A DNA stretch of 64,000 nucleotides from Stackebrandtia nassauensis DSM 44728 (GCF_000024545.1 NC_013947.1:5952001-6016000); one strand, 5' to 3'. Positions 41,695 through 52,733 are shown, counted from the first letter of the stretch. Notes: a model not told the origin generated them from the letters alone. A program made the numbers and translations.

Positions 41695-42444
41695 TCACCG
41701 CACCCGCAGGGCCTTGAACAGGGTCTCGTCACCGGCGAGTTCGAGCACGCTGGTCTGGACCCGGCCCCACAGCGCCAGATACAGGTCAGAGGCGTTTCCG
41801 GACGCGCTGGCCTGTATCGCGGTGTTGTCGACGTCGACGCTGTCGGGGTCGAGCAGCGTCTCGCGGCCCTCGCGCAGCCGCACGAACCAGTGCCGGTCGA
41901 TGTCGCGGGCGAACAGCTGCACCACGCCGGTCGCGGTCGATTCCTCGCGGCGACGGCCCCACGGGATGAAGGTGTCGAAGACCTCCTGGATGCCCTCGGC
42001 CGCCGCCCGGGAACCGATGGGTTCGGCCGCGGCGAAGGCCATCTGGGCGTCCCAGCGGTGAACCGCCGTCTCACACATGAGCCTGCGGATCCAGAACCGC
42101 GCGATACGGGCATGCGGCCCCGGTACCCACGCGGGGTCGTCCAACCGCACTCCGTCCAATGTCGTCGTCAGTTTCCGCACGGCGGTGTCGTACTCGGCCA
42201 GCACGTCCTCGCCGAGATCGAAGTCACCGTCGCCCTTGCTGTCCGCGGGCGGCGCCGCCGTCGCGGTGACCAGACGTTCGTAGTTCAGGAAGACCCGCGC
42301 GACGTGCGCGACCAGATCCCGCAGACTCCAACCCGGGCAACTGGGGACTTCCCGGTCCAGCTCGTCGGCCACGGCCGCTTCCCGCAGGCGGTCCGAGTCG
42401 GCCCGCCAGGCCATCAGGAAGGCGTTCTTGTCCCATCGAGTCAT
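41695..42444 (-). CDS. Maleylpyruvate isomerase/DinB-like family protein
   Basis: A 249-residue protein. The N-terminal domain (RLREAAVADELDREVPSCPGWSLRDLVAHVARV) is the mycothiol-dependent maleylpyruvate isomerase fold, with H49-like metal ligand in AHVARV and another in CETAVHRWDAQ. A C-terminal domain of about 95 residues follows. Most actinobacterial relatives use mycothiol in small-molecule metabolism; the true substrate is unknown. It stops 4 nt beyond the convergent phosphatase gene. Confidence 0.82.
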   Translation of the reverse strand: MTRWDKNAFLMAWRADSDRLREAAVADELDREVPSCPGWSLRDLVAHVARVFLNYERLVTATAAPPADSKGDGDFDLGEDVLAEYDTAVRKLTTTLDGVRLDDPAWVPGPHARIARFWIRRLMCETAVHRWDAQMAFAAAEPIGSRAAAEGIQEVFDTFIPWGRRREESTATGVVQLFARDIDRHWFVRLREGRETLLDPDSVDVDNTAIQASASGNASDLYLALWGRVQTSVLELAGDETLFKALRVR

Positions 42445-42498
42445 GTCTGCTACCGCCCAAAGTCCGCAGGTTCCGGGACCAAGCTTAAGCTCGTCGTC

Positions 42499-43541
<1,043 letters not shown>

Positions 43542-43542
<1 letters not shown>

Positions 43543-43574
43543 TGCCGCAACGGCGTCGGTCGCCGTTGCGGCAC
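43542..43574. terminator. Bidirectional terminator after murB
   Basis: A perfect 14-bp stem, GTGCCGCAACGGCG (43542-43555) and its complement (43561-43574), loop TCGGT. It begins at the murB stop codon and faces the convergent gene ending at 43579. Confidence 0.85.
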
Positions 43575-43578
43575 CATG

Positions 43579-43935
43579 TCAGGACGGCGACGCCTGAGCT
43601 AGGAAGCCGCTGAAGATGTACAGCACCTGGTCCAGGAACTTGAATCCGGTTGACGTGTATGTACGCGCCTCTTCACCGCCGCATATCTCCATGTTTGAGG
43701 CATGCGGAAGATCGGTGGTGGAGATGTTCCACATCACGGCAGCGAATACGACACAGATCAGTCCGACCTTGAGCCAACGGGGAAGCGTGAACCGCTTGAT
43801 CGGTCGGACCATGAGAAAGGTCATGGCGATCAGCAGGGTTCCTGAACTCACCTTTCCGGCGCCAAGCAGCACCACGCCACACATTCCGGTGAGGACGATT
43901 CCGGTCCACATCGATATCTTCTTGAAGGTGTCCAT
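43579..43935 (-). CDS. Hypothetical small membrane protein
   Basis: A 118-residue protein with two predicted TM segments near residues 10-25 and 55-70, and a C-terminal tail that holds a single Cys. The ATG at 43935 follows GGAGAC. I do not recognise a family. It lies 46 nt downstream of the ABC exporter genes on the same strand and may be part of that operon. Confidence 0.65.
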   Translation of the reverse strand: MDTFKKISMWTGIVLTGMCGVVLLGAGKVSSGTLLIAMTFLMVRPIKRFTLPRWLKVGLICVVFAAVMWNISTTDLPHASNMEICGGEEARTYTSTGFKFLDQVLYIFSGFLAQASPS

Positions 43936-43981
43936 GAGGGATGTCTCCTTGTTCGAGAACAGACAGTTCGGTGGCCCGGGA

Positions 43982-46324
43982 CTACTCGGTCCGCAACGCT
44001 GTGGCGGTACGGGTTCTGGCCGCCCAGCCCGCGGGCAGCAGCGCTCCCAGGACCGCGATCACCAAGCCGCCCAAGGCGAACAGCGTCAGGTCGCCGGGCC
44101 GGTAGATGTCCAGCACGGCCGAAGGCAGCGTGTAACCCGCCGCCTCGCCCATGTCGCCGACGATCGTCCGCTGTAGATACATGCCCAGCGGCACGCCGAG
44201 CGCGCCACCGGCCAGGCCGGTCACCAGCACCGAGGCCAGCACCATCGCGACCGTCTGCCTGGGCACCATCCCGATCGCCTTGCACACCCCCAGATCCCGC
44301 ACCCGGTCCCGGGTCTCCAGCACCACGGTGTTGAGGACGCCCATGGCGGCCACCGCGATGAGCAGCAGCGTCAGCAACGCCGTCAGCGAGTTGATGATCA
44401 GGACGTACTCGTCGGCTTCCTCCTGGAGAACGACCGCCTCGGCGCTCAGGTCCTCCAGCTCCTTGTTGAGCGTGTCGGCGTAGTCGGCGGCGTCGGTGCC
44501 CGCCTTGACGTCGATGTTGAACTCCGTGGGTGTCAGCTTCGGATCGGCGTCGGTGAGCGTGTCGAGGTCGGTGAGGATCTGCATGCCCCGGTCCTCGGTG
44601 TTGAAGACCTCGCCCGCGATCGTCACGGTGATGTCCTCGCCGTGCGAGGTCAGCGTGATGCTGTCGCCGACCTCGGTCTCGGTGGCCTTCAAAAACGGCG
44701 TCGACACGACGATCTCACCGGCGCCGTCGAACCAGTCGCCGGAGACCATCCGGTAGTCGTACACCGACTTGTCACCGGTGAAGCCGTACGCCTCGACCGA
44801 GCCGGTGACGCCGGGGACGGCGACCTGGGTGCGGGCCAGGCCGCCCGAACCGGTGGTCGCGTCCTGGTCGTCGATCGCGGCCATGACGGCGTCGGCGTCG
44901 ATCGTCGGCGGCTTGCCGGAGGAGTCCGGCGGTCCGTGCGGATACACGGCCACATCGCCGAAGACCTGGGTGGCCTGTACCTGTGCCAGCGAGGTGCTCA
45001 ACCCGGCGGCGAAGGTCACCGCCGCGGCGCCGAAACCGACCGCGACCAGGATCGCCAGTGCCCGGCCCGGCCTGGCGAACGGCTGGGCCAGGCCCAGCGT
45101 GATCGAACGCGGCAGCGGCAGCCGGGCGCACACCCGGGCCGCCAGACTCCCCCGGCCGCCACCCTTGGTGCGGCCCACCGACAACGCGTCGACGCTGCGC
45201 AGCCGTCCGGCCCGCAGTGCCGCCGCCCAGGCCGTCACCGCCACGATCGCCAGGCCGCCGCCGAAGCCCAGGACGTCGATCCACCACACCACACCGGAAT
45301 CGGAGGTGCCGTACAGCCGGTTGGTCTGCCCCAGCACCGGCTGGGTCAGCAGATTGCCCGCCACCACGCCGATTCCGGCGCCGATCGCGGCCGGGATCAA
45401 CGCCTGCGCCATATAGGACCGGACCACCTGCGCCGGGGTGAAGCCGAGCGCCTTGAGGATCCCGATCCGGCGGGTGGCGCTGCTGACGGCGCCGGTGACG
45501 ATGTTGCCGACGATGAGGACGGCCATGAACACGCCCAGCACGCCGAACACGATCAGGAACGGCACCAGCAGTCGCGCCTGCCCGGTAGCCCGGTCCTTTG
45601 TGCTCAGCCAGGATTTGGTTCCGGTGACCGCCTTGTCGGACACGTCCGCCATGACGGCGTCACGGCCGTCGTCGACCTGCGCCTTGGTCGCGGCGGAGTC
45701 GAAGCGGTACAGCATCTGGTAGCCACCGTCCTGTCCCGACGGTGTCAGCTCCTCGATCTGTTCCGGCACAACCCAGGCGTCGGCGCTCTCGCTGACCGAA
45801 CGGGCCAGGCCGACGATCTTCAGCGTCGGCTTGCCCGGCAGGTCCGGCACCTCGATCTCGCCGCCCACCTGCGTCGCCGCCATCTCGCCGCCGGCGCCGC
45901 TGTTGTCGAACAGCACGATCTCGCCCGGTTTCTCCGCCCACCGGCCCTCGGTCACCGTGACCTTGTCGACCGCCCCGCCGGGTTTCTCGCGTCCGGCGAC
46001 GGTCAGCGACGGCAGTCGCATCCCCCGGTCCAACAGCGCGTCCACCGGAACCGTCCGAAACGGACCCTCCGCCTGACTCACCGCGTCGTCCTCGGCAGTC
46101 GCCTCCACTTCGGATTCCGTCACCTTGCCCGCGTCGAACTGCGCGATCAGGTGCGCGCCATGCTGTTGCTTGAACGCGCGGTCGAACGGCGCCTGCGAGG
46201 CGACCACCAGCGTGCCGCCCAGCACCGCCGAGGCGGTCGCCATCGCCACCACCAGCACGATCACGAGCGTCTGCACCTTGCGGCGCCCGACGCCCGAGCG
46301 CACCACCTTCCCGGTTCCGCTCAT
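43982..46324 (-). CDS. FtsX-type ABC permease (MacB-like)
   Basis: A 780-residue permease with two FtsX units: TM1 at residues 12-35, a long extracytoplasmic domain, three TMs around 255-370, a second repeat beginning near residue 400, and four TMs at the C-terminus. Typical family spans include LLTLLLIAVAAMGVLNTVVLE and GALLPAGWAARTRTATALR. With the ATPase next door (ATGA overlap) it forms a MacB/Lol-type machine for peptide or envelope-stress export. Confidence 0.9.
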   Translation of the reverse strand: MSGTGKVVRSGVGRRKVQTLVIVLVVAMATASAVLGGTLVVASQAPFDRAFKQQHGAHLIAQFDAGKVTESEVEATAEDDAVSQAEGPFRTVPVDALLDRGMRLPSLTVAGREKPGGAVDKVTVTEGRWAEKPGEIVLFDNSGAGGEMAATQVGGEIEVPDLPGKPTLKIVGLARSVSESADAWVVPEQIEELTPSGQDGGYQMLYRFDSAATKAQVDDGRDAVMADVSDKAVTGTKSWLSTKDRATGQARLLVPFLIVFGVLGVFMAVLIVGNIVTGAVSSATRRIGILKALGFTPAQVVRSYMAQALIPAAIGAGIGVVAGNLLTQPVLGQTNRLYGTSDSGVVWWIDVLGFGGGLAIVAVTAWAAALRAGRLRSVDALSVGRTKGGGRGSLAARVCARLPLPRSITLGLAQPFARPGRALAILVAVGFGAAAVTFAAGLSTSLAQVQATQVFGDVAVYPHGPPDSSGKPPTIDADAVMAAIDDQDATTGSGGLARTQVAVPGVTGSVEAYGFTGDKSVYDYRMVSGDWFDGAGEIVVSTPFLKATETEVGDSITLTSHGEDITVTIAGEVFNTEDRGMQILTDLDTLTDADPKLTPTEFNIDVKAGTDAADYADTLNKELEDLSAEAVVLQEEADEYVLIINSLTALLTLLLIAVAAMGVLNTVVLETRDRVRDLGVCKAIGMVPRQTVAMVLASVLVTGLAGGALGVPLGMYLQRTIVGDMGEAAGYTLPSAVLDIYRPGDLTLFALGGLVIAVLGALLPAGWAARTRTATALRTE

Positions 46325-47013
46325 CGCACCGGCTCCATCGCGGTGTCGGCGGCGACATGACCGTCCACAAGCCGCACGGTGCGGGTGGCGCAGGCCTCGG
46401 CCAGCGCCAGGTCGTGGGTGACCAGCACGATCGTCTGGCCGTCAGCGTGCAGTTCGTTGAGCAGCTGCCGCACCTCCAGCCCCGAAGCCGAGTCCAGGGC
46501 GCCGGTCGGTTCGTCGGCCAGCAGCAGTGTCGGACGGTTCATCAGCGCCCGCGCCACCGCGACCCGCTGCCGCTCCCCACCCGACAGCCGGGCCGGATGC
46601 GCGGCGGCCAGCCGCTTGATGCCCAGCGAGTCAAGCAGTTCCGCCGCCCGCGACCGGGCCTCGCGGCGTCGCATCCCGGCCAGCAGCGCGGGCAGCGTCA
46701 CGTTGTCGGCCACGGTCAGGTCGTCCAGCAGATTGAAGAACTGGAACACCATCCCGACCTTGGCGCGCCGGTACCGGGCCGAGGCGGCCTCGGACAGCCC
46801 GTCCACCCGGGTGCCGTCCACCGTGACGGTGCCCTGGCTCGGCCGGTCCAGCCCCGCGATCAGGTTCAGCATGGTGGACTTCCCGCTGCCGGACGGCCCG
46901 AGGATCGCGACCGCCTCGCCCGCGCCGACCGTCAGCGACACGTCGTCGAGGGCCGGGGGCCCCTCGTCGTAGCGGCGCGTGGTCCCGCGCAGCTCTATCA
47001 CCGGGGTGGACAT
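46321..47013 (-). CDS. MacB/LolD-type ABC transporter ATPase
   Basis: A 230-residue ATPase with Walker A GPSGSGKST, Q-loop GMVFQFFNLL, signature LSGGERQR and Walker B LLLADEPTGALD. The last motif, with TGALD, marks the MacB/LolD/FtsE branch. I chose the ATG at 47013, preceded by GAAGGAG; the longer frame upstream is not coding. It is divergent from a two-component kinase gene that probably regulates it. Confidence 0.92.
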   Translation of the reverse strand: MSTPVIELRGTTRRYDEGPPALDDVSLTVGAGEAVAILGPSGSGKSTMLNLIAGLDRPSQGTVTVDGTRVDGLSEAASARYRRAKVGMVFQFFNLLDDLTVADNVTLPALLAGMRRREARSRAAELLDSLGIKRLAAAHPARLSGGERQRVAVARALMNRPTLLLADEPTGALDSASGLEVRQLLNELHADGQTIVLVTHDLALAEACATRTVRLVDGHVAADTAMEPVR

Positions 47014-47197
47014 CGTGGATCTCCTTCGTTCGTCGACAGAGCGTCTGACGCTACGATCGGTGCCACCTCGGCCGCGTCGGTCGCGAGAGCCAATTGCGGT
47101 ACCGCGCCGGGAGCCGCCCGCGCGCGGGTCATCCTCGCGATGTAGTCGGTGGATGTACCGCCCCTCGGGTTCTCGGCCGATGCCGTGCGAGCCCCTG

Positions 47198-48616
47198 GTG
47201 AGCGAGAATGGGCCGGTGTTCACGATCCCGGCGGTGAAGCATCCACGGGAGTGGTTCTCGTCGGTCACGCGGCCGTCGGGGCCACTGCCACGCCCCTCCC
47301 GGCGCGCCTACGCCTTCGACGTCGCGCTGGTGCTGCTGATCGCCGTGATCTCGATCGGGTACATCGACGACCACACCCCGGTGCGCCACATCAACGGGAT
47401 CCCCCGGACCATCGAATGGGACGAGTGGACCGGCGCGATCGTCTTCCTCGCCGTCGCGATGCCCGCGCTGATCTGGAGGCGCCGGTTCCCGCTGACGGTG
47501 CTGTGGCTGGTGGCGGCGGCGACCGTGCTGCCACAGCACGAACTGCCGCAGCTGGCCTTCTACCTGTGCGTCATCGCCGGATACAGCGCCGCCGCCTACA
47601 GCCCCTACCGGATCCCGACGATGCTGAGCCTTGCCGCGGCGGTGGTCGCGGTCGCCTCGCTGACGCCGAACGTGTTGCAGGACGTGCCGATGGGCAACAA
47701 GGCACCGTCCACCATCGACCAGACCGAATCGGAGGATGTGTTCGCGCCGCAGGAGCACGACATGGCCACGCGACCGCAGTCCGACGGCGCCAGCAGCGTG
47801 GTGCCGTCGGAATACGTCGCGCCGCTGATCCTGATCCCGGTGGTGCTGGCGGCCAGCGCGATGCGGGTGTGGAAGCACCGGGTCTCGGAGAGCCGCACCC
47901 GGCTGTCCACCCTGGAGAAGGAGCGGGCCGAGGAACTGCGCCGCGCCGCCGAGCAGGAACGCGCCCGCATCGCCCGGGAGCTGCACGACGTGGTGACGCA
48001 CAACGTCAGCGTCATGGTGATCCAGACCGGCGCCGCCCGCAAGGTCATGGACGCCTCCCCCGACCAGGCCAAGGCGGCGCTGCTGGCGGTGGAAGCCGGT
48101 GGCCGGGCGGCGATGTCGGAACTGCGCCACGTCATGGGACTGCTGACAATGGACGACGCCGCGTCGGCCGGCCGCGCCGCCGGCTCGTCCGGCGACGACC
48201 CCGACGCGCTCAGCCTGACGCCACAGCCCAGCCTGGAGCGGCTGGAATCCCTGGTGGAACGGGTACGCGGCTCCGGAACCGACATCGCACTGACCATCAC
48301 CGGCTCGGCTCGGCCGCTGCCGTCCGGCATCGAACTGGCCGCCTACCGGGTGGTGCAGGAAGCGCTCACCAACACGGTCAAACACGCCGCCGGAGCCACC
48401 GCGCGCATCACCGTCGACTATCAGGACGACCGGCTGGCCGTCAAGGTCACCGACTCCGGCGGCACCCCCACCTCGGCCGCCACCACCGGCAACGGCCACG
48501 GCCTGCTGGGGCTGCGCGAGCGGCTGGCCGTCTACGGCGGCACACTGCGCTGCGGCCCCACCCCGCTGGGCGGCTACCGTGTCGAAGCCGTCATCCCCCT
48601 GGAGGACCGGACGTGA
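47198..48616 (+). CDS. Sensor histidine kinase (HisKA_3)
   Basis: A kinase of about 472 residues. Four TM segments occupy roughly residues 45-165, followed by an extracytoplasmic loop, another TM and a cytoplasmic coiled coil. The H-box reads RIARELHDVVTHNVSVM, and the HATPase has N-box EALTNTVKHA and GHGLLGLRERL. The start is uncertain: GTG at 47198, 47216 and 47234 are all possible, and none has a strong ribosome binding site. Partner of the response regulator at 48690; the pair probably controls the ABC exporter. Confidence 0.88.
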   Translation: MSENGPVFTIPAVKHPREWFSSVTRPSGPLPRPSRRAYAFDVALVLLIAVISIGYIDDHTPVRHINGIPRTIEWDEWTGAIVFLAVAMPALIWRRRFPLTVLWLVAAATVLPQHELPQLAFYLCVIAGYSAAAYSPYRIPTMLSLAAAVVAVASLTPNVLQDVPMGNKAPSTIDQTESEDVFAPQEHDMATRPQSDGASSVVPSEYVAPLILIPVVLAASAMRVWKHRVSESRTRLSTLEKERAEELRRAAEQERARIARELHDVVTHNVSVMVIQTGAARKVMDASPDQAKAALLAVEAGGRAAMSELRHVMGLLTMDDAASAGRAAGSSGDDPDALSLTPQPSLERLESLVERVRGSGTDIALTITGSARPLPSGIELAAYRVVQEALTNTVKHAAGATARITVDYQDDRLAVKVTDSGGTPTSAATTGNGHGLLGLRERLAVYGGTLRCGPTPLGGYRVEAVIPLEDRT

Positions 48617-48689
48617 CCGAGCTTGCGAGGTCAGCAAAAGCACAGCACCGTCGGTCATTGACCGACGAGCCGCTAGGCGAGGAGGTTCG

Positions 48690-49367
48690 ATGACCGAGCC
48701 GCTGCGAGTGGTCGTCGCCGACGACCAGGCCCTGGTGCGCACCGGATTCCGGATGATCCTCACCGCCGACGGCATGGACGTCGTCGCCGAGGCCGCCAAC
48801 GGCACCGAGGCCATCGCCGCGGTGCGCCGCACCCGGCCCGACGTCGTCCTCATGGACATCCGCATGCCCGAACTGGACGGTCTGGAGGCCGCCCGCCGCA
48901 TCCTCGCGGGCGGCGGCGACACCCGCGTCGTCATACTGACCACTTTCGACCTCGACCACTACGTGTACGCCGCGCTGTCGGCCGGTGCCAGCGGTTTCCT
49001 GCTCAAGGACGTCTCGCCGGAACACCTGGTCGCGGCGGTGCGCATGGTCCGCGACGGCGACGCGCTGCTGGCTCCGTCCATCACCCGTCGCCTCGTCGAG
49101 CGTTTCGTCGGTCGCGACGGCGACACCACGGCCATCCACCGCGACCTCGCCGCCCTCACCCCGCGCGAGCTGGAAGTGTTGCGGCTGTTGGCTCAGGGCC
49201 TCAGCAACGCCGAGCTGGCAGCCCGGCTGCACCTGTCGGAGGCCACGGTCAAGACCCACGTGGCGCGCATTCTGGCCAAACTCCAGCTGCGCGACCGGGT
49301 CCAGGCCGTCATCGTCGCCTACGAGACCGGGCTGGTCAGCCCCAGCGACCGCTCCACTCAGGAATGA
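48690..49367 (+). CDS. NarL/LuxR-type response regulator
   Basis: A 225-residue regulator. The receiver domain has D11-D12 and the phospho-acceptor D56 in VVLMDIRMPELDG, with K at 107 in FLLKDVSPE. The C-terminal LuxR helix-turn-helix reads LTPRELEVLRLLAQGLSNAEL followed by LSEATVKTHVARILAKL. The start at 48690 follows GGAGG, 73 nt after the kinase gene. Expected to regulate the divergent exporter genes. Confidence 0.93.
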   Translation: MTEPLRVVVADDQALVRTGFRMILTADGMDVVAEAANGTEAIAAVRRTRPDVVLMDIRMPELDGLEAARRILAGGGDTRVVILTTFDLDHYVYAALSAGASGFLLKDVSPEHLVAAVRMVRDGDALLAPSITRRLVERFVGRDGDTTAIHRDLAALTPRELEVLRLLAQGLSNAELAARLHLSEATVKTHVARILAKLQLRDRVQAVIVAYETGLVSPSDRSTQE

Positions 49368-50005
49368 CCCTCCAGATAGGCCAGTACGGCCAGCACCCGC
49401 CGGTTGTCGTCCGACGATTGGGCCAGCCCGAGTTTGCGGAACACGTTGTTGGTGTGCTTGTCGACGGCCTTGTCGGTGACGTACAACTGCGCGGCGATGG
49501 CCGAGTTGGTGCGGCCCTCGGCCATGAGCGCCAACACTTCCCGCTCCCGGCCGGTCAGCGAGTCCAGACTCGACTGTTTGCCGCCCAGCAGCTGTGAGAC
49601 CACCTCTGGGTCCATCGCGGTACCGCCTCCGGCGACGCGTCGCAGCGCGTCCAGGAACTGGCTGATGTTGGACACGCGGTCCTTGAGGAGGTATCCGACG
49701 CCACCGGCGCGGTCCCGGATCAGTTCGCGGGCGTACAGCTGCTCGACGTACTGCGACAGGACCAGGACGGGCAACGCCGGGACCTTCGCGCGGGCTTCGA
49801 TGACGGCACGGATGCCCTCGTCGGTGAAGGTGGGGGGCAGTCGGACGTCGACGACGGCCACGTCCGGTTTGTGCTCGATCAGGGCGGGGGCGAGACGGGG
49901 GCCGTTGTCGACCATCTCGACGACTTCGCAGTCGTGGGCCGACAGCATCCGGTTCAGGCCGTCGGCGAGCAGCGCGTGGTCCTCGGCGATCACGACGCGC
50001 ATCAT
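49358..50005 (-). CDS. LuxR-type response regulator of a second two-component pair
   Basis: A 215-residue regulator with acceptor D53 in VAVVDVRLPPTFTDEG, K near residue 108 in YLLKDRVSN and a LuxR domain LTGREREVLALMAEGRTNSAI. The LPPTFTDEG insertion is typical of actinobacterial regulators paired with kinases that carry a PF13796 sensor, as does the kinase at 51332-52633. It overlaps the end of the other regulator gene (49367) by 10 nt, tail to tail. Confidence 0.92.
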   Translation of the reverse strand: MMRVVIAEDHALLADGLNRMLSAHDCEVVEMVDNGPRLAPALIEHKPDVAVVDVRLPPTFTDEGIRAVIEARAKVPALPVLVLSQYVEQLYARELIRDRAGGVGYLLKDRVSNISQFLDALRRVAGGGTAMDPEVVSQLLGGKQSSLDSLTGREREVLALMAEGRTNSAIAAQLYVTDKAVDKHTNNVFRKLGLAQSSDDNRRVLAVLAYLEGHS

Positions 50006-50126
50006 GGGGTCTTCCTGGTGGTCATCGCGCTAGCCTACGTTCCCGGTTCCGAGAGGCTTTCACGAACGTATGTGTCAGCGGCGGGAGCCACGGCGAAGCC
50101 GCGCCACGCCGACGCGGGTCGCCGCG

Positions 50127-51245
50127 TCACCGCGGCGGGAAGGGCCGCGGCGCCCAAGCCAGCGAGGTGTTCCACTGATCGGGCTCGCCCAGCACCCAGC
50201 CGTCGAGCGCCCGGCCAGCGCGGTAGCGCACGGCCGTCAACAGCACCCGCTTCGGGGTTCCCTCGGGCACCTCGTACTCGGACGCGGTGTCGCTGACCAG
50301 TGCGAGCCCGTGATCGGAGCACTCCTTGGCCACCCACACCAGGTCCCGGCCGGACTCGGCGAGGATCCGGGGCAGCCGTTCGCGTTCTTGCGCGCAGCAC
50401 AGGGTGTGGGCGCCGAAGACGATCGGCGTGACACCGTCGGGCACTTCGGACAGTGCCTTCGGCAGCGTCTCCATGTAGTCCCCGACGCGCCAGTCGACGC
50501 CGCCGGGTTCCATGACGGACAGCGCGCCGTCGACGCGGGCGAGTTCGTCGGTGTTGTCGGGCAGGACGCAGTCGCGCAGCCAGGCGACGGCGTCGTCGTC
50601 CTCGCGTCGCACCGGTTCGTACTCCAGACCGATCCGCGCGGCGACATCCACGCTGGCCGAAAGGAACCCGGGTTTCTCGCCGTTCCAGTCGATCGGGAGG
50701 ACGAGCGGACGGTCACCGCCGAGGAGTCGATCGCCGAAGCGGTAGCCGTACCGGTCGGGGTACAGGCAGGTGCCCGCGGCCGAACCCAGTTCCAGCAAGG
50801 CGACCGGACCCGAGGCTTGGCTCGCGGCCCAGGCGATGCCGGGCCACAGCACGACGGCGACGAGCGGGTCGTTGCCCCGTGCCGAGCTGTGGACGCCCGC
50901 CAGCTCGGCCAGCTCGGTTTGGTAGCGGCGGGCCAGATCGCGAAACGCGTCGGCCAGCGAGCCGTCGGCGGCCAAGCGCCCGCCCAAGGTGCCCCAGTAC
51001 TCCGTCAACTCGTGCCCGGATGCCTTGGTGCGCAACAACCGCGACACCAGCCCCGCCAGCTGCTGCGGGCGCGACCACGCCGGGCTGTGCTTCGGCCGCC
51101 CCGCGACGGGGCCGTCGTCCACACAGGCCGCGAGCTCAGGCTCGCCGGCGACCGCCCGGCACATCGCCGCGAACACCGGCGCCTTGTCGTTCCACTGCTC
51201 GGCTCGTTTCGCGAACACGGCCCGCGTCGTCAGTTCCTCTGTCAT
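50127..51245 (-). CDS. DUF2332 family protein
   Basis: A 372-residue cytoplasmic protein matching DUF2332: SPAWSRPQQLAGLVSRLL replaced here by a family-like N-terminal region, VVLWPGIAWAASQASGPVALLELGSAAGTCLYPDRY in the middle (cited in part), and a C-terminal Rossmann-like half ending in GWVLGEPDQWNTSLAW. ELGSAAG recalls a methyltransferase SAM motif, but the family has no proven activity. The ATG at 51245 was chosen over an in-frame TTG at 51254. It sits between the kinase and regulator genes of one two-component pair. Confidence 0.75.
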   Translation of the reverse strand: MTEELTTRAVFAKRAEQWNDKAPVFAAMCRAVAGEPELAACVDDGPVAGRPKHSPAWSRPQQLAGLVSRLLRTKASGHELTEYWGTLGGRLAADGSLADAFRDLARRYQTELAELAGVHSSARGNDPLVAVVLWPGIAWAASQASGPVALLELGSAAGTCLYPDRYGYRFGDRLLGGDRPLVLPIDWNGEKPGFLSASVDVAARIGLEYEPVRREDDDAVAWLRDCVLPDNTDELARVDGALSVMEPGGVDWRVGDYMETLPKALSEVPDGVTPIVFGAHTLCCAQERERLPRILAESGRDLVWVAKECSDHGLALVSDTASEYEVPEGTPKRVLLTAVRYRAGRALDGWVLGEPDQWNTSLAWAPRPFPPR

Positions 51246-51331
51246 CGCCGACAAACCTAAGCACCCGACGCCCCCGCCACAACGCCGTTTCAGACAGTGA
51301 TCGCCGACCGGAATACCCGGTCGGCGATCAG

Positions 51332-52633
51332 CTACTCATCCATCGTTAAACTTGGACGTACCGTCAGCTCGCACGGGATCTCGTAGGCCACGATCGTCGG
51401 CCCGCCCGGCTCACTGCGAATCGTCACCACACCGTCGAAGGCCGCCAGCCTGCGCGTCACCCCGTCCAGGCCGCCGCCCGGCGTCACCGTCGCGCCGCCC
51501 CTGCCGTTGTCGCGCACCGTGATCCCCAGCCGGGTCCCGAAGTAACCGATCCGGACGAACACCTCGGTCGCCTGCGCGTACTTGGCGACGTTCGTCAGCG
51601 CCTCGGCGACCGCGAAGTACGCCGCCGACTCCACCGGCTCCGGCGGACGCCCCGGCAGGTTCGTCTCCACCGTCACCGGCAGCGGGTGGGCCAGCGCCAG
51701 CGCCTCCACCGCACCGCCCAGGCCCCGGTCGGCCAGCACCGGCGGGTGGATGCCGCGCACCAGATCGCGGATCTCCGACAGCGCCGCGCCGGAGTTCTCG
51801 CGGGCCTCGGCCAGCAGTTTCGCCGCCGCCTGCGGATCGGAGGTCAGGATCTCCTCGGCCATGCCGAGGCTCATGCCCAACGCCACCAGCCGGGCCTGGG
51901 CACCGTCGTGCAGGTCGCGTTCGATGCGGCGCAGTTCGGCCGCCGAGGAGTCGACGGTGTCGGCGCGGGACTCGGTCAGCTCGACCACCCGGCGCTGAAG
52001 TTTCTGGGACTTGTTGGCGCGCATCATGACCCCGGCCAGCCGGGCGTAGCCGTTGAGCATGGCGTCCCCGCCCACCCACCAGGCGACGAAGTTCATGCCG
52101 CCCAGGATGACCCCGTAGGTCATCGCGAGGGCGAAGCTGTCGTAACTGATGAAGCCGTAATAGGTGTCGAAGACGTCCGGCAGCCCCAGCCACAGGAACG
52201 GCTGGATCAGCGCCATCAGCGCGCCGCCCAACAGCGCGATGTAGGTGACGAACACGATGAAGCCGAGGGTGAAGTTCACCGCCTGCCAGCCGAAGTTCCG
52301 CCACGTGCTCGCGTCCTTGGCCAACTCCAGCAGCACCTTGGCGACGTTGCCCTTCGGCCACGGCCGGTACGGTCGGTCGATCTCGACGCCGAAGCCCACC
52401 CGGTAGATGAACCGCTCGGCGTTGCACAACCCCCGGGTCGCCCCCACCGCGCCGACCACCAGCGGGATGCCCACGGTCAGGAAGACCAACGGCATCCCCA
52501 CGACGAACAGGACGAACATCACCAGCCCGGCGATGCTCAGCCCCAGCAGCGGAAACACCAGGCCCAGCTGCTTGAACCGGCGACCGATACGGGCACCGGT
52601 CGTCTGCGAGATGGGGATCGACGTATGGCTCAT
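51332..52633 (-). CDS. Sensor histidine kinase with PF13796-type membrane sensor
   Basis: A 433-residue kinase. Residues 20-215 form the membrane sensor (FPLLGLSIAGLVMFVLFVVG, then IGIPLVVGAVGATRG-like repeats), a HisKA_3 H-box is at RRIERDLHDGAQARLVALG, and the ATPase part has EALTNVAKYA, DNGRGG and GGGLDGVTRRL. The ATG at 52633 begins MSHTSIPISQTTG. Its partner is most likely the regulator at 49358-50005. Two DUF4097 genes lie upstream on the same strand, as in Lia-like envelope-stress modules. Confidence 0.9.
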   Translation of the reverse strand: MSHTSIPISQTTGARIGRRFKQLGLVFPLLGLSIAGLVMFVLFVVGMPLVFLTVGIPLVVGAVGATRGLCNAERFIYRVGFGVEIDRPYRPWPKGNVAKVLLELAKDASTWRNFGWQAVNFTLGFIVFVTYIALLGGALMALIQPFLWLGLPDVFDTYYGFISYDSFALAMTYGVILGGMNFVAWWVGGDAMLNGYARLAGVMMRANKSQKLQRRVVELTESRADTVDSSAAELRRIERDLHDGAQARLVALGMSLGMAEEILTSDPQAAAKLLAEARENSGAALSEIRDLVRGIHPPVLADRGLGGAVEALALAHPLPVTVETNLPGRPPEPVESAAYFAVAEALTNVAKYAQATEVFVRIGYFGTRLGITVRDNGRGGATVTPGGGLDGVTRRLAAFDGVVTIRSEPGGPTIVAYEIPCELTVRPSLTMDE

Positions 52634-52733
52634 GGGTACATTCTGTCCGTAGCCCGCAGGGCGGACAGTGGGGGAATCCCTCCAGTTCACGAGGTGGTCT
52701 CCCCCGAATCTCGGTCGGGGGAAGCACCACGAC

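Noticed and set aside
46979-47197. Long N-terminal extension of the histidine kinase
   Set aside because: The extension overlies the divergent ABC ATPase start and its promoter and is Arg/Pro-rich; family similarity begins after 47198.
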